From an uncultured Eubacteriales bacterium (lineage in GTDB: Bacteria; Bacillota; Clostridia; Oscillospirales; Oscillospiraceae): a stretch of DNA of 64,000 bases. Shown here one piece after another: positions 1 through 7,098 of this stretch; position 1 is the stretch's first letter; every line of letters starts with the position of its first letter. The DNA lies in NCBI GenBank assembly GCA_900079765.1, contig LT599017.1, forward strand, positions 3,238,996 to 3,302,995. Direction: 5' to 3'. The notes below the pieces were generated by a model, which worked only from the letters and a program-made list of their open reading frames with translations, had not been told where the DNA came from and did no database searches. The translations under genes and the position numbers were made by a program.

Positions 1-734
1 TCGAAAATGGCCTTCAGCGTCCCCCGCTCAATGGCACGCCCAGCGTACATCACGGCCACTTCGTCACAGATCTCGGCCACCACGCCCAGGTTATGGGTAA
101 TCACCATCAGGCTGCCGGAGGCACCTTTTAGTCTGCGCATGATGTCGAGAATCTGGGCCTGGATGGTCACGTCCAGGGCCGTGGTAGGTTCGTCCGCGAT
201 GAGCAGCGTGGGGTGGTTGATGATCGCCATAGCAATCATCACGCGCTGACGCATGCCGCCGGAAAACTCATGGGGGTACTGCTCCATCCTGGTCTCCGGG
301 GCGGCGATGCCCACATCGGTCAGCGCTTGAAGAACCCGTGCCCTGATTTCACCCGGTTTCAGTTCGGGGTGGTGCAGACGCAGGCTCTCGCCGATCTGCT
401 GCCCTACGGTGAGCACCGGGTTGAGCGCGGTCATGGGCTCCTGAAAGATCATAGCAAGCTTATTACCCCGGACGTGTTCCATTTCGCTCTCGGACATATC
501 CAGCAGGTTTTTCCCCTCGAGCAGGATTTCTCCGCCCTGGACGGTAGCGGCGTCGGGCAGAAGACGCATAAGGGACAGACTGGTCATGCTCTTTCCGCAG
601 CCGGACTCCCCGACTACACCCAGGGCCCTGCCCTCCTCCACCCTGAGACACAACTGGTCCAAGAGGTTAAATACCTTGCCGTCGTCGTCCTTAAAGCCCA
701 TGCTATAGTTTTTGAACTCAACGATCGCTGCCAT
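1..734 (-). CDS. Dipeptide/oligopeptide ABC transporter ATP-binding protein (DppD/OppD-like), 3' end cut by window edge
   Basis: ATPase subunit that powers a peptide or nickel-type importer at the inner face of the membrane. The frame opens with [19 protein letters not shown] and runs off position 1 without a stop, so about 244 residues are visible. Walker A is [13 protein letters not shown], the Q-loop is [11 protein letters not shown], the signature is FSGGMRQR and Walker B is [12 protein letters not shown], followed by the H-loop THNLG. The PMTALNP and [16 protein letters not shown] region is typical of the DppD/OppD branch rather than sugar or amino-acid ATPases. The start ATG at 734 follows a purine-rich GGAG..GAGAAGG stretch. 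Partner permease and binding-protein genes would lie outside the window. Substrate cannot be told. Confidence 0.88.
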   Translation of the reverse strand, partial: MAAIVEFKNYSMGFKDDDGKVFNLLDQLCLRVEEGRALGVVGESGCGKSMTSLSLMRLLPDAATVQGGEILLEGKNLLDMSESEMEHVRGNKLAMIFQEPMTALNPVLTVGQQIGESLRLHHPELKPGEIRARVLQALTDVGIAAPETRMEQYPHEFSGGMRQRVMIAMAIINHPTLLIADEPTTALDVTIQAQILDIMRRLKGASGSLMVITHNLGVVAEICDEVAVMYAGRAIERGTLKAIF

Positions 735-1148
735 GCCTTCTCCACTCCCATCCGTTTCCTATCCCCAAGCTGCGCGCTCTATTTCTCATGTATCAATGCA
801 AATCGCTAAAGTGGTACATTATGAAAAAAGCGCGATTCCGGAAGGGGAATACAGCGCCTTTGCCGTTCCGCCCGGTGTCTCCTACCGAGCCACCAACTGG
901 TTTTCAAACTCCATTTTGTCTTTTAAAATATTATGGTATAGTATACAAATCTCTGAAAGCGATTGTAAATGACATAGGTCACATAGAATCGACAGTCTTT
1001 TATCTTTTCCGCGCGTTTGTTTTATTGAAATCCACTTTTCATGGCCTGTCCACCATTTTTCGAGGAAAAATTGATTTTACAAAGGGGTGGTATCCTGCTA
1101 TGATATGGGTAACATAATGCCACGCTAACGCAGCAGGAGGGATTTTTG
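735..1148. other. Intergenic region between divergent genes
   Basis: No convincing gene is present; short open frames here lack ribosome sites and family features. The region is more AT-rich than the flanks from about 900 to 1100. It contains the promoter proposed for the Crp/Fnr gene at 1076-1104. I see no clear promoter for the leftward ABC gene. Confidence 0.5.
1076..1104 (+). promoter_or_regulatory. Probable sigma-A promoter of the Crp/Fnr-type gene
   Basis: The -35 TTTACA (1076-1081) and -10 TATGAT (1099-1104) are separated by 17 bp. The ribosome site AGGAGGG lies at 1135-1141. Confidence 0.55.
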
Positions 1149-1835
1149 ATGCGGCAGGTACATGACCCGGCTCTGCTCAGGAGCTACATTGATCGATACA
1201 ACCTGCAGGACCGGTTCTCTCTTGATCTGTCCAGTGCCGCCACCCTGTTCTGCTATGAGGAGGACGAGCTCATCAGCCAGATGGGGGATCAGTTTGACCA
1301 CATCCTCATCCTGGTGGAGGGGGAGTGCATGGCCTATGTGCTCACCGGGACCGACAAGATCCACTGCGAGTCTCACTACAGGGGTCTCAACATCATGGGT
1401 ATGACGTCTGTTTTATGGGAGGAACCCAATATCAACAGCCTCCGGACCATTACGCCGTGTACTTGTCTGGCTATTCCCGCCAGCCTTTACCGGGACGCAC
1501 TGCTCAACGATGTGCGTTTCCTCCGTGCCGCTGTGCGCTCTCTCGCGTCTCATGTGAGGAAGAGCGCGGCCCATTTCGAGCCGCTGGAGACCCGACTGGC
1601 AGCCTTCATTCTGGAGATGGAACAGGAGGGCCTGTTCCGCTATAACCTGACCCTGTGCGCCGACCTGCTGGAGACCAGCTACCGCCACCTGCTGCGCACC
1701 CTGCGCACTTTCTGTGATATGGGCTTATTGCAAAAGCGGGGGAAAGCCTGCTATGAAATCATAGACCGAACCCAGCTGGAGCTTTTGCAGACAGGGGACT
1801 CCATCAGCGGCGTACAGCCGCCAAGGCCGCTTTGA
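1149..1835 (+). CDS. Crp/Fnr-family transcriptional regulator, YeiL-like
   Basis: Predicted DNA-binding regulator of 228 residues. The N-terminal half is a cyclic-nucleotide-binding-type beta barrel (FDHILILVEGECMAYVLTG, then YRGLNIMGM). The C-terminal part is a winged helix with recognition segment CADLLETSYRHLLRTLRTF. No cysteine cluster of the Fnr type is visible, and the cAMP phosphate cassette (RxS) is absent, so the effector is unknown. ATG at 1149 was chosen over an adjacent TTG at 1146 because AGGAGGG ends 7 nt before it. It is divergent from the peptide ABC gene, which is a plausible target. YeiL of enterobacteria is the closest named relative I recognise; the assignment is by overall pattern. 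Confidence 0.75.
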   Translation: MRQVHDPALLRSYIDRYNLQDRFSLDLSSAATLFCYEEDELISQMGDQFDHILILVEGECMAYVLTGTDKIHCESHYRGLNIMGMTSVLWEEPNINSLRTITPCTCLAIPASLYRDALLNDVRFLRAAVRSLASHVRKSAAHFEPLETRLAAFILEMEQEGLFRYNLTLCADLLETSYRHLLRTLRTFCDMGLLQKRGKACYEIIDRTQLELLQTGDSISGVQPPRPL

Positions 1836-1842
1836 CGAGGAA

Positions 1843-1880
1843 AGGGCGCACCGCAAATCTTTCGGTTTGCGGTGCGCCCT
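1843..1880. terminator. Bidirectional hairpin between convergent genes
   Basis: Perfect 15-bp stem AGGGCGCACCGCAAA / TTTGCGGTGCGCCCT (1843-1857 and 1866-1880) with an 8-nt loop. It lies between the stops of the regulator and the pirin gene. The U-tract is poor on both strands. Confidence 0.7.
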
Positions 1881-1902
1881 CAACATTACTTGCTCCCGGA
1901 GC

Positions 1903-2739
1903 TTAACCGTGCTTGATAAAAGTCCCTTGGCGCAGCTCTGAGAAGGCGGCGTTCAGCTCGGTCTCGGTGTTCATGACGATGGGGCCGCCCCAGGCGATGG
2001 GCTCCCGCAAGGGTTTGCCGGAGCAGAAGATAAACCGAGTCGCCGCCTCTGGGGGCGCAGCGAAGGCAATCACGTCCCCATCCCCGAAGAGGACCGCCGT
2101 CTTCTCCGAAATCCGCCGGCCGTCAATCACCGCATCCCCCTCGATGAGGAAGACGAAGGCGTTCTCCGTGCCGTCCACCGGAAGGGTAAGCTCCGCACCG
2201 GCGGAGAGGTTTACGTCATAGATAGTGGCGGTGATGTGCCGGGGCGTAACCCCCGCTACGTCCTCATAGCGCCCGGAGAGGACCCGGATTTCAGTGGTCT
2301 CGGTGCGCTTGCAGCCGATCTGCCCGGCGGTGATATCGAGGTACGCGGGGTCGGCCATTTTCTCGCTCCGGGGCAGGTTGAGCCAGAGCTGGAAACCCAG
2401 CATCCGCTGCGACGCCTGGGGCATCTCCTGGTGCAGGATGCCGCTTCCCGCCGTCATCCATTGGGCCTCGCCGGAGTGGATGGTACCCTTGTTGCCCAGG
2501 CTATCCTGGTGCTCGATCTCGCCGGAGATGAGGTAGGTGATGGTCTCGATCCCACGGTGGGGGTGGGTGGGGAAGCCCGCCAGGTAGTCGGCAGGATCTG
2601 TAGAGTCGAAGGAGTCCAGCATGAGGAAGGGGTCGAAATCGGCGGTGTCCCGTAGGCCCAGCACCCGCACCAGGCGGACCCCCGCCCCGTCCACGGCCCT
2701 CTGGCCCCTGATCTCTTTAATCACTTCGCGCTTTTTCAC
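1903..2739 (-). CDS. Pirin family protein
   Basis: Bicupin protein of 278 residues. The N-terminal cupin carries the metal-site motifs FPTHPHRGIET and GILHQEMP, which supply the three His and one Glu that bind iron in the pirin family. Bacterial pirins include quercetin 2,3-dioxygenases and redox-sensing regulators; which applies here cannot be told. The start chosen is GTG at 2739, 10 nt after AAAGGAGG. An ATG between them is out of frame, and an in-frame upstream extension to 2841 would run through the promoter. Transcribed alone from its own promoter (2776-2804) and ended by the hairpin at 1843-1880. Confidence 0.85.
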   Translation of the reverse strand: MKKREVIKEIRGQRAVDGAGVRLVRVLGLRDTADFDPFLMLDSFDSTDPADYLAGFPTHPHRGIETITYLISGEIEHQDSLGNKGTIHSGEAQWMTAGSGILHQEMPQASQRMLGFQLWLNLPRSEKMADPAYLDITAGQIGCKRTETTEIRVLSGRYEDVAGVTPRHITATIYDVNLSAGAELTLPVDGTENAFVFLIEGDAVIDGRRISEKTAVLFGDGDVIAFAAPPEAATRFIFCSGKPLREPIAWGGPIVMNTETELNAAFSELRQGTFIKHG

Positions 2740-2756
2740 CTTGACATGACCTCCTT

Positions 2757-2840
2757 TGGTGTGGTTGATGGCTTTATTATAACAAATATCCGCCGGGACT
2801 ACAAGCCTGTCGGGGCGAAGCGAGCGGCAAAACCACACCA
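2757..2840. repeat. Inverted copies of TGGTGTGGTT around the pirin promoter
   Basis: TGGTGTGGTT at 2757-2766 and its exact reverse complement AACCACACCA at 2831-2840 flank the pirin promoter. Related ACCAC/GTGGT elements recur at 2868-2908, so they may be binding sites for one regulator, possibly the XRE protein encoded at 3279-3476. Confidence 0.4.
2776..2804 (-). promoter_or_regulatory. Sigma-A promoter of the pirin gene
   Basis: On the minus strand, TTGTAG (2799-2804) and TATAAT (2776-2781) are 17 bp apart, about 37 bp upstream of the GTG start. Confidence 0.7.
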
Positions 2841-2851
2841 CGATTTCGTGC

Positions 2852-2908
2852 TTGACTTTTCTTTTTTATGTGGTATATTTATATCACAAAGCGATAGATA
2901 CACCACAT
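2852..2908 (+). promoter_or_regulatory. Promoter with overlapping dyad operator for the DUF3796-XRE pair
   Basis: TTGACT (2852-2857) and TATATT (2874-2879) are 16 bp apart. A dyad GTGGTATA-TT-TATATCAC (2870-2887) overlaps the -10. A further inverted element GATACACCACAT (2897-2908) mirrors ATGTGGTATA (2868-2877). The layout suits autorepression by the XRE protein encoded second in this operon (inference). Confidence 0.6.
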
Positions 2909-2923
2909 AAAGGAGGACATAAT

Positions 2924-3292
2924 ATGAAATTGAGATGGTCGGTACATGGTCTGATGGGTCTGCTCTCTCTGCTGGGCTTTGTCGGGGTATTTACCGAGAG
3001 CAGAGCTTTTTTAGCGTTTTTTGCATTCGCGGTAGATTTTGAGTATTTTTTTATTAAGTCAGACGAGATGCTGGAGGAATTTATGAACAAGTCGGCCTCC
3101 ATGGCCTTTTATGCCGGCATGGTCGTGACCGCAGCCGTGACCTTGGCCGCCTTTCTCTTCGGGCGGGGCGAGAACAGCGCGCTGACCTCCGGACTCGCCT
3201 GGGGCTGGATTGCCGCGGTTCTGGTCCACGCCCTATCGTCGGCCTACTATGGTTTCAGGGAAAGATGGGGCATGGAAGATGATAAAGAATAG
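2924..3292 (+). CDS. Small membrane protein, DUF3796-like
   Basis: Protein of 122 residues with about three membrane segments: residues 8-24, a hydrophobic stretch near 30-43, and 63-82 with a further segment near 92-108. The fold and the pairing with a short XRE regulator match the DUF3796-type proteins of Firmicutes, whose function is not established. The ATG at 2924 follows AAAGGAGG at 6-7 nt; an upstream in-frame start is less likely because it lies in the promoter. The last 14 bases overlap the downstream regulator, indicating translational coupling. Confidence 0.65.
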   Translation: MKLRWSVHGLMGLLSLLGFVGVFTESRAFLAFFAFAVDFEYFFIKSDEMLEEFMNKSASMAFYAGMVVTAAVTLAAFLFGRGENSALTSGLAWGWIAAVLVHALSSAYYGFRERWGMEDDKE

Positions 3293-3476
3293 AATCAAAG
3301 AATACCGGGCCAAATCCGACATGAAACAGGAGGAACTGGCCCTGCTGGTAGGGGTCCGCCGGGAGACCATCGGAAACTTGGAGAAAGGGCGGTATAATCC
3401 CTCCCTGGCGCTGGCGTGGAATATCGCCAAAGTGTTCAGGGTCTCAATAGAAGATATCTTCACGGTAGAAGAGTAG
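3279..3476 (+). CDS. Short XRE-family helix-turn-helix regulator
   Basis: A 65-residue protein that is almost only an HTH_3 domain: MKQEELALLVGVRRETIGN contains the two helices of the HTH, followed by LEKGRYNPSLALAWNIAKV. This size and layout match the YgzD-type mini-regulators found with small membrane proteins. The start ATG at 3279 lies within the last codons of the upstream membrane-protein gene, so the two are coupled. It probably controls its own promoter at 2852-2908. No effector domain is present. Confidence 0.85.
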   Translation: MIKNRIKEYRAKSDMKQEELALLVGVRRETIGNLEKGRYNPSLALAWNIAKVFRVSIEDIFTVEE

Positions 3477-3583
3477 AGGCCACCGATGTGCAGTCTTGAG
3501 TTGGTCCATCAGGCACATGCTGATCTCAGGCACCAACGCCGCCATTCTCAGGAGTACTCAAGTAAATAGACGAAGCACTAGAC

Positions 3584-3611
3584 CCCCGGGGCCGCGAACA
3601 CGGCTCCGGGG
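3584..3611. terminator. Hairpin between convergent XRE and HAD genes
   Basis: An 11-bp GC stem CCCCGGGGCCG / CGGCTCCGGGG (3584-3594, 3601-3611), with one G-U pair on the plus strand and a 6-nt loop. No T-run follows, so termination strength is uncertain. Confidence 0.5.
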
Positions 3612-3630
3612 CTCTACTTGTACGCTGGAC

Positions 3631-4443
3631 TTACACAAGGCCGTACTTGGCAAAAGCATTCCAGAGGCCGTCTGCGTCGATATGGGCGGCGACGTGGTCG
3701 GCCACTGCCTTGAGGCCCTCCTCGGCGTTCCCCATGGCGACCCCCGTATTGCAAAACTCAACCATCTGGATGTCGTTCTCTGCATCCCCGAAGGCGAGGG
3801 TGTCTGCCCGATCCACGCCCAGGTGGTCCAACAGGGCTTTGATGGCGTTCACCTTGTCCATGCCGGCGAGGGCGAACTCGCCAAACTCCTGCCGCTGCCC
3901 GCTGGCCGACCAGGAGCCCACCTTCAGCGTCCCACCGAACTCCGCCCTAGCCTCCTCCAGCAGATCCGGGTCCAGGTAAAAGCTGATCTTTGCCACATCG
4001 TCCCGGTAGAGCTCCCCGCCGTAGATCATGTCCGGCATTATGGCGCGCAGGCGCTGGCGGTTTTCCTCAGTGTCCCCGCCGAAGAGACCGCACGCCTTGG
4101 AGAGAAGGTTTTCACTGGCGAAGAGTCCGTTCTTGCTCTCCAGGTAAAAACCCAGGCTGTTTTTATGCATCCAGTCCACCGCCCGGACCACGTCCTCCTT
4201 CTTCATGGCGAGGTCGAGGAGCACCTCGCCCCGTTCCTCGATGTACATGCCGTTGCCGCCGATCATTCCATCCAGGCCTATGTCCCACAGGCTGGGGTAG
4301 ATTTCCGCTTTGCTCCGGCCAGTGGTGAGGTAGACCCGGTTCCCCTTTTTCTGGCACTCCCTCACAGCCCGGACCGCCGACTCGGGTACCTTTCCCTCAT
4401 AGTTGACCAAAGTCCCGTCTACATCCAGAAAAATGACCTTCAC
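3631..4443 (-). CDS. HAD superfamily sugar-phosphatase-type hydrolase (Cof-like)
   Basis: Cytosolic phosphatase of 270 residues. Motif I is FLDVDGTLVN (nucleophile and acid/base Asp), motif II is YLTTGRS, and motif IV is LAFGDAENDIQM. The large C2B-type cap between motifs II and III places it with the Cof/YbiV group of sugar-phosphate phosphatases; the exact substrate cannot be assigned. The start is GTG at 4443 behind GGGGAGTGGG. It stands alone, with a terminator-like hairpin on one side and the germination operon terminator on the other. Confidence 0.85.
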   Translation of the reverse strand: MKVIFLDVDGTLVNYEGKVPESAVRAVRECQKKGNRVYLTTGRSKAEIYPSLWDIGLDGMIGGNGMYIEERGEVLLDLAMKKEDVVRAVDWMHKNSLGFYLESKNGLFASENLLSKACGLFGGDTEENRQRLRAIMPDMIYGGELYRDDVAKISFYLDPDLLEEARAEFGGTLKVGSWSASGQRQEFGEFALAGMDKVNAIKALLDHLGVDRADTLAFGDAENDIQMVEFCNTGVAMGNAEEGLKAVADHVAAHIDADGLWNAFAKYGLV

Positions 4444-4560
4444 GCGCCCACTCCCCCTGTTTTCGGTTGCTTTCGTGCTGCTGGCCTTATTCTACCAGGA
4501 TTCGTGTGGGGTGTCCATACCTGGGCGCTGAGCGGAGGGGTATGCTGCCGGTATAACTAC

Positions 4561-4598
4561 AAAGAGAAACCGTCCCCATATAGGGACGGTTTCTCTTT
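4561..4598 (-). terminator. Intrinsic terminator of the germination operon
   Basis: A 16-bp perfect stem AAAGAGAAACCGTCCC / GGGACGGTTTCTCTTT (4561-4576, 4583-4598) begins at the stop codon of the last ger gene. On the minus strand it ends in a TTT run. Confidence 0.8.
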
Positions 4599-5706
4599 AC
4601 TTATCCTCTACAGCAGCTTTTTGCTCGCGGCGGTGTTTTTTTTCGGCAGCAAGCCAGGCGCCCAGAGGGATGAGGATCTGGAATGGGATGGCGTAGATCT
4701 TATAGGCGTCTGCGAACGCTACCATCTGGGCAACGTTTTCAAAGATATTGGCGCTCAAGGCGGCACCTAGAAGACCCACGGGAAACGCCAGTTGCCGATA
4801 GTCCCGCAGCTCCAGGAGGTGGGCCAGGCCCTTGGAGGCAGCGAAGACGCATAGAGTAATCTTCACGATGCCCGCCACGATGAAGTTCATAGCGATGGAG
4901 CCCTCCAGCCGTGAAATGAGGTCGGCGATGTTGATGATCTTGGCGGCCGTATAGGATGGAAAATACTCGTCCGCCACCACCGCAGGCCCCAGGAGAAAGA
5001 CGTTACGCAGCAGGATGCTCAGCAGGATGGCTCCGGCGAGGAAGATGGAGATGAGGTACATTCTGTAGGGGCTGTACGGGCGGCCGTTTCCCCGCATCTT
5101 CCCCACGGCGCAGAGAAAGATCACGCTCTCGGCAAAGGGAAAAGTGAAGAGTTTATACCCAGCCGCCGAGAGAGTGCCCAGGTCGTGGGTGCCGACGGGG
5201 AGGATCCGGGCAAAGTCCATGTGGTTCACCGCGAAGACGATGGTGAAGATCACGATGGCGCTCACCACCGGCAGGGCGAAGATGGCCCACTTCCCCAGGG
5301 TCTCCAGCCCGCTGCGCGCCATATAGCACACCACCAGCGTCATACTGAGGATTATGGCGAGCTGGGGGGTTTCGGGCAGGACGCATATCTCAAGAAACTC
5401 GGAAAAATTCTTGAGCACCAGGGCACAGAGGTGGATCGCGTACCAGGTCATCAGGGCGGTAAGAATCTTGCCTGCGATACGCCCGAAGAGAGCGTCCACC
5501 ATCTCAAAGAAGTTTTTTCCGGGGAAGAGCTGGAGAAGCCGGGCGTAGACCAGCACCGCCGGGATGGTAAAGGCCACCGACAGGAGAAACGCGATCCAGG
5601 AGTCCTGCTCCGTCACGGAGCTGACGCCCATGACGGCGGTGCTTCCGAAGATGAAGAGCACGTTGATGCACACCGCCTGGCGTGTCGTTAGTGTTTCACG
5701 GTCCAT
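4597..5706 (-). CDS. Spore germination permease-like subunit, GerAB/GerKB family
   Basis: B subunit of a GerA-type nutrient germinant receptor in the inner spore membrane. The 369-residue protein begins MDRETLTTRQAVCINVLFIF and has about ten membrane segments of the amino acid/polyamine/organocation transporter fold. In characterised receptors the B subunit binds the germinant. The ATG at 5706 lies about 10 nt after GGGAGG; a GTG at 5718 overlaps that ribosome site and is less likely. It is the last gene of the operon, 8 nt after a small membrane protein gene, and ends in a strong terminator. The germinant cannot be predicted from sequence. Confidence 0.88.
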   Translation of the reverse strand: MDRETLTTRQAVCINVLFIFGSTAVMGVSSVTEQDSWIAFLLSVAFTIPAVLVYARLLQLFPGKNFFEMVDALFGRIAGKILTALMTWYAIHLCALVLKNFSEFLEICVLPETPQLAIILSMTLVVCYMARSGLETLGKWAIFALPVVSAIVIFTIVFAVNHMDFARILPVGTHDLGTLSAAGYKLFTFPFAESVIFLCAVGKMRGNGRPYSPYRMYLISIFLAGAILLSILLRNVFLLGPAVVADEYFPSYTAAKIINIADLISRLEGSIAMNFIVAGIVKITLCVFAASKGLAHLLELRDYRQLAFPVGLLGAALSANIFENVAQMVAFADAYKIYAIPFQILIPLGAWLAAEKKHRREQKAAVEDK

Positions 5707-5714
5707 ATCCCGTC

Positions 5715-5951
5715 TCACCTCCCATAGTCCTGGCCGCCCAGCAGGGCGGAAATTTTCCCTACAGCGGCCTGTATGGCCCTGGTGGGGCCCGGGATGGGCA
5801 CATCCAAGCTATAGAGTAGGAGCACACAGAAACTGACCGCCAGGAAAAGGGCGTACACGAAGTTTGCCCGTTTGGCCCGGCTCTTGAGCCCCGGCAGGTA
5901 GTCCAGGACGAAGATCAGCGCGAAGAGGACGAGGACGATTGCAGTCATCAT
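5715..5951 (-). CDS. Small two-TM protein in the ger operon (possible GerD-subunit/2TM type)
   Basis: A 78-residue protein with two hydrophobic segments (residues 1-19 and 31-49) separated by a basic loop LKSRAKRAN, ending in a short soluble tail. The start ATGATG at 5951 follows GGAGG at 8 nt. It lies between the GerAC and GerAB genes with almost no spacing. Some Bacillus and Clostridium germinant receptor operons carry a small two-TM 'D' gene that modulates receptor output; size, topology and position fit, but I cannot show homology by eye. Confidence 0.6.
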   Translation of the reverse strand: MMTAIVLVLFALIFVLDYLPGLKSRAKRANFVYALFLAVSFCVLLLYSLDVPIPGPTRAIQAAVGKISALLGGQDYGR

Positions 5952-5955
5952 GGTG

Positions 5956-7098
5956 CTAGCCTCCGATCAGCAGGGCAGAATTGGAGATGTTTATGCTCAC
6001 CTCCACCTCCACCTCCAAGGTGGGAAACCGCTCCTCCCAGCCATCCTCCAGCTTGGTCCAGAGGGGGGTGTCCCGCTTGTAGATCAGGTTGCCATAACCC
6101 AGGATATCGCTGCCAAACTCGGTCTGGATTTTCCGTATAACGTCGGAGATATTCTCCTCCAGCTCTTCCGCCGCGGCCGCTTTGATCTCGTCTAGCTTCG
6201 CCTCGTCCAGCTTAAGGTTGGTCTCCATCAGCTCATCCAGGTAGACGGTGAGCATGGGCTTGACAACAAGCTTTACCTTGTCCCCGTCCTCCTTGATCTC
6301 GTATTTTGTCCTGCTCTTGGAGACCTCCAGGGTACCGCGGGCCTCCCCGCTCTCGGGGTCATGAAAGGTCAGGAGCCCTTTTTCAAAGCGGTCGACGGCG
6401 AAGAGGTAGTATTTGCTCTCCGTAGGCGAGAGGAAACCCACCAGCTCTTCTTTATTAAAAACTGCCAGTCCATTGATCTCGGTGACAAGTTCGCCGCCGC
6501 TCTTTGTCCGGTGTATCGCAGGGAGGGCCAGCTCTCGGCCGGGGGACTCGGAGATATCATAGAGTTCGTAGAGCTCCACCGGCAGGGTGCTGCCGGTGGC
6601 GTTCTCGTCCCCGCTGATGACCCTCTGCAGCTTATAGGAAATGAGTTTCTGGTCTATGCCTTCTACCTCAAAGACCTCATGGGCCGTCTCTCCCTGGGAA
6701 ATGGCAACGTAAAGGGTCTCCCGGCACTCGCCGTCCCGCAGAAGCCAGTCCACCGTGCTGACGATACTCTCGCTGGAGGCGACCTCCTTACTGAGGACGA
6801 CAATTTGGTTGTGGCCGAAGTAGAGCTTGTTGGCCAACTTTCGTTTCGCGTCCCGAACCGCTTCGAAAAGCGTCTCCCCTTCTGACTGCACCAGTCTGCC
6901 TTTGTATCCTTTTTCTTTCACCGGCGAAGAGAGATCCACGAACTCAAAGGTGAGGAGGTACTTCCCGTTCTCCGGGTTTTTGTCGATGGCCATGCCGGTG
7001 ACGATGGTCATCTCGTTGAGGCCCCGGTAATTCCAGCAGCCCGTCAGGGGTAGGATGCAGAGCAGGGCCAGGAATACGCAGGCGGCTCTCTTACTCAT
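5956..7098 (-). CDS. Spore germination lipoprotein, Ger(x)C/GerAC family
   Basis: C subunit of the germinant receptor, a lipoprotein of 380 residues on the outer face of the inner spore membrane. It opens MSKRAACVFLALLCILPL with lipobox LTGC at residues 19-22. The mature part begins WNYRGLNEMTIVTGMAIDK, the family hallmark. The C-terminal half has the expected alpha/beta segments, ending VEVSINISNSALLIGG. ATG at 7098 was chosen because GAGGAAG precedes it at about 7 nt and it forms an ATGAGTAA overlap with the upstream gene; an in-frame ATG at 7113 is an alternative. Confidence 0.88.
   Translation of the reverse strand: MSKRAACVFLALLCILPLTGCWNYRGLNEMTIVTGMAIDKNPENGKYLLTFEFVDLSSPVKEKGYKGRLVQSEGETLFEAVRDAKRKLANKLYFGHNQIVVLSKEVASSESIVSTVDWLLRDGECRETLYVAISQGETAHEVFEVEGIDQKLISYKLQRVISGDENATGSTLPVELYELYDISESPGRELALPAIHRTKSGGELVTEINGLAVFNKEELVGFLSPTESKYYLFAVDRFEKGLLTFHDPESGEARGTLEVSKSRTKYEIKEDGDKVKLVVKPMLTVYLDELMETNLKLDEAKLDEIKAAAAEELEENISDVIRKIQTEFGSDILGYGNLIYKRDTPLWTKLEDGWEERFPTLEVEVEVSINISNSALLIGG

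Noticed and set aside
712-1117. Short frames in the first intergenic region
   Set aside because: No ribosome site, no family resemblance, and overlap with the AT-rich promoter stretch.
3496-4770. A 424-codon plus-strand frame across the HAD gene and into the ger operon end
   Set aside because: It crosses two terminator hairpins and lies opposite clear genes; no recognisable features.
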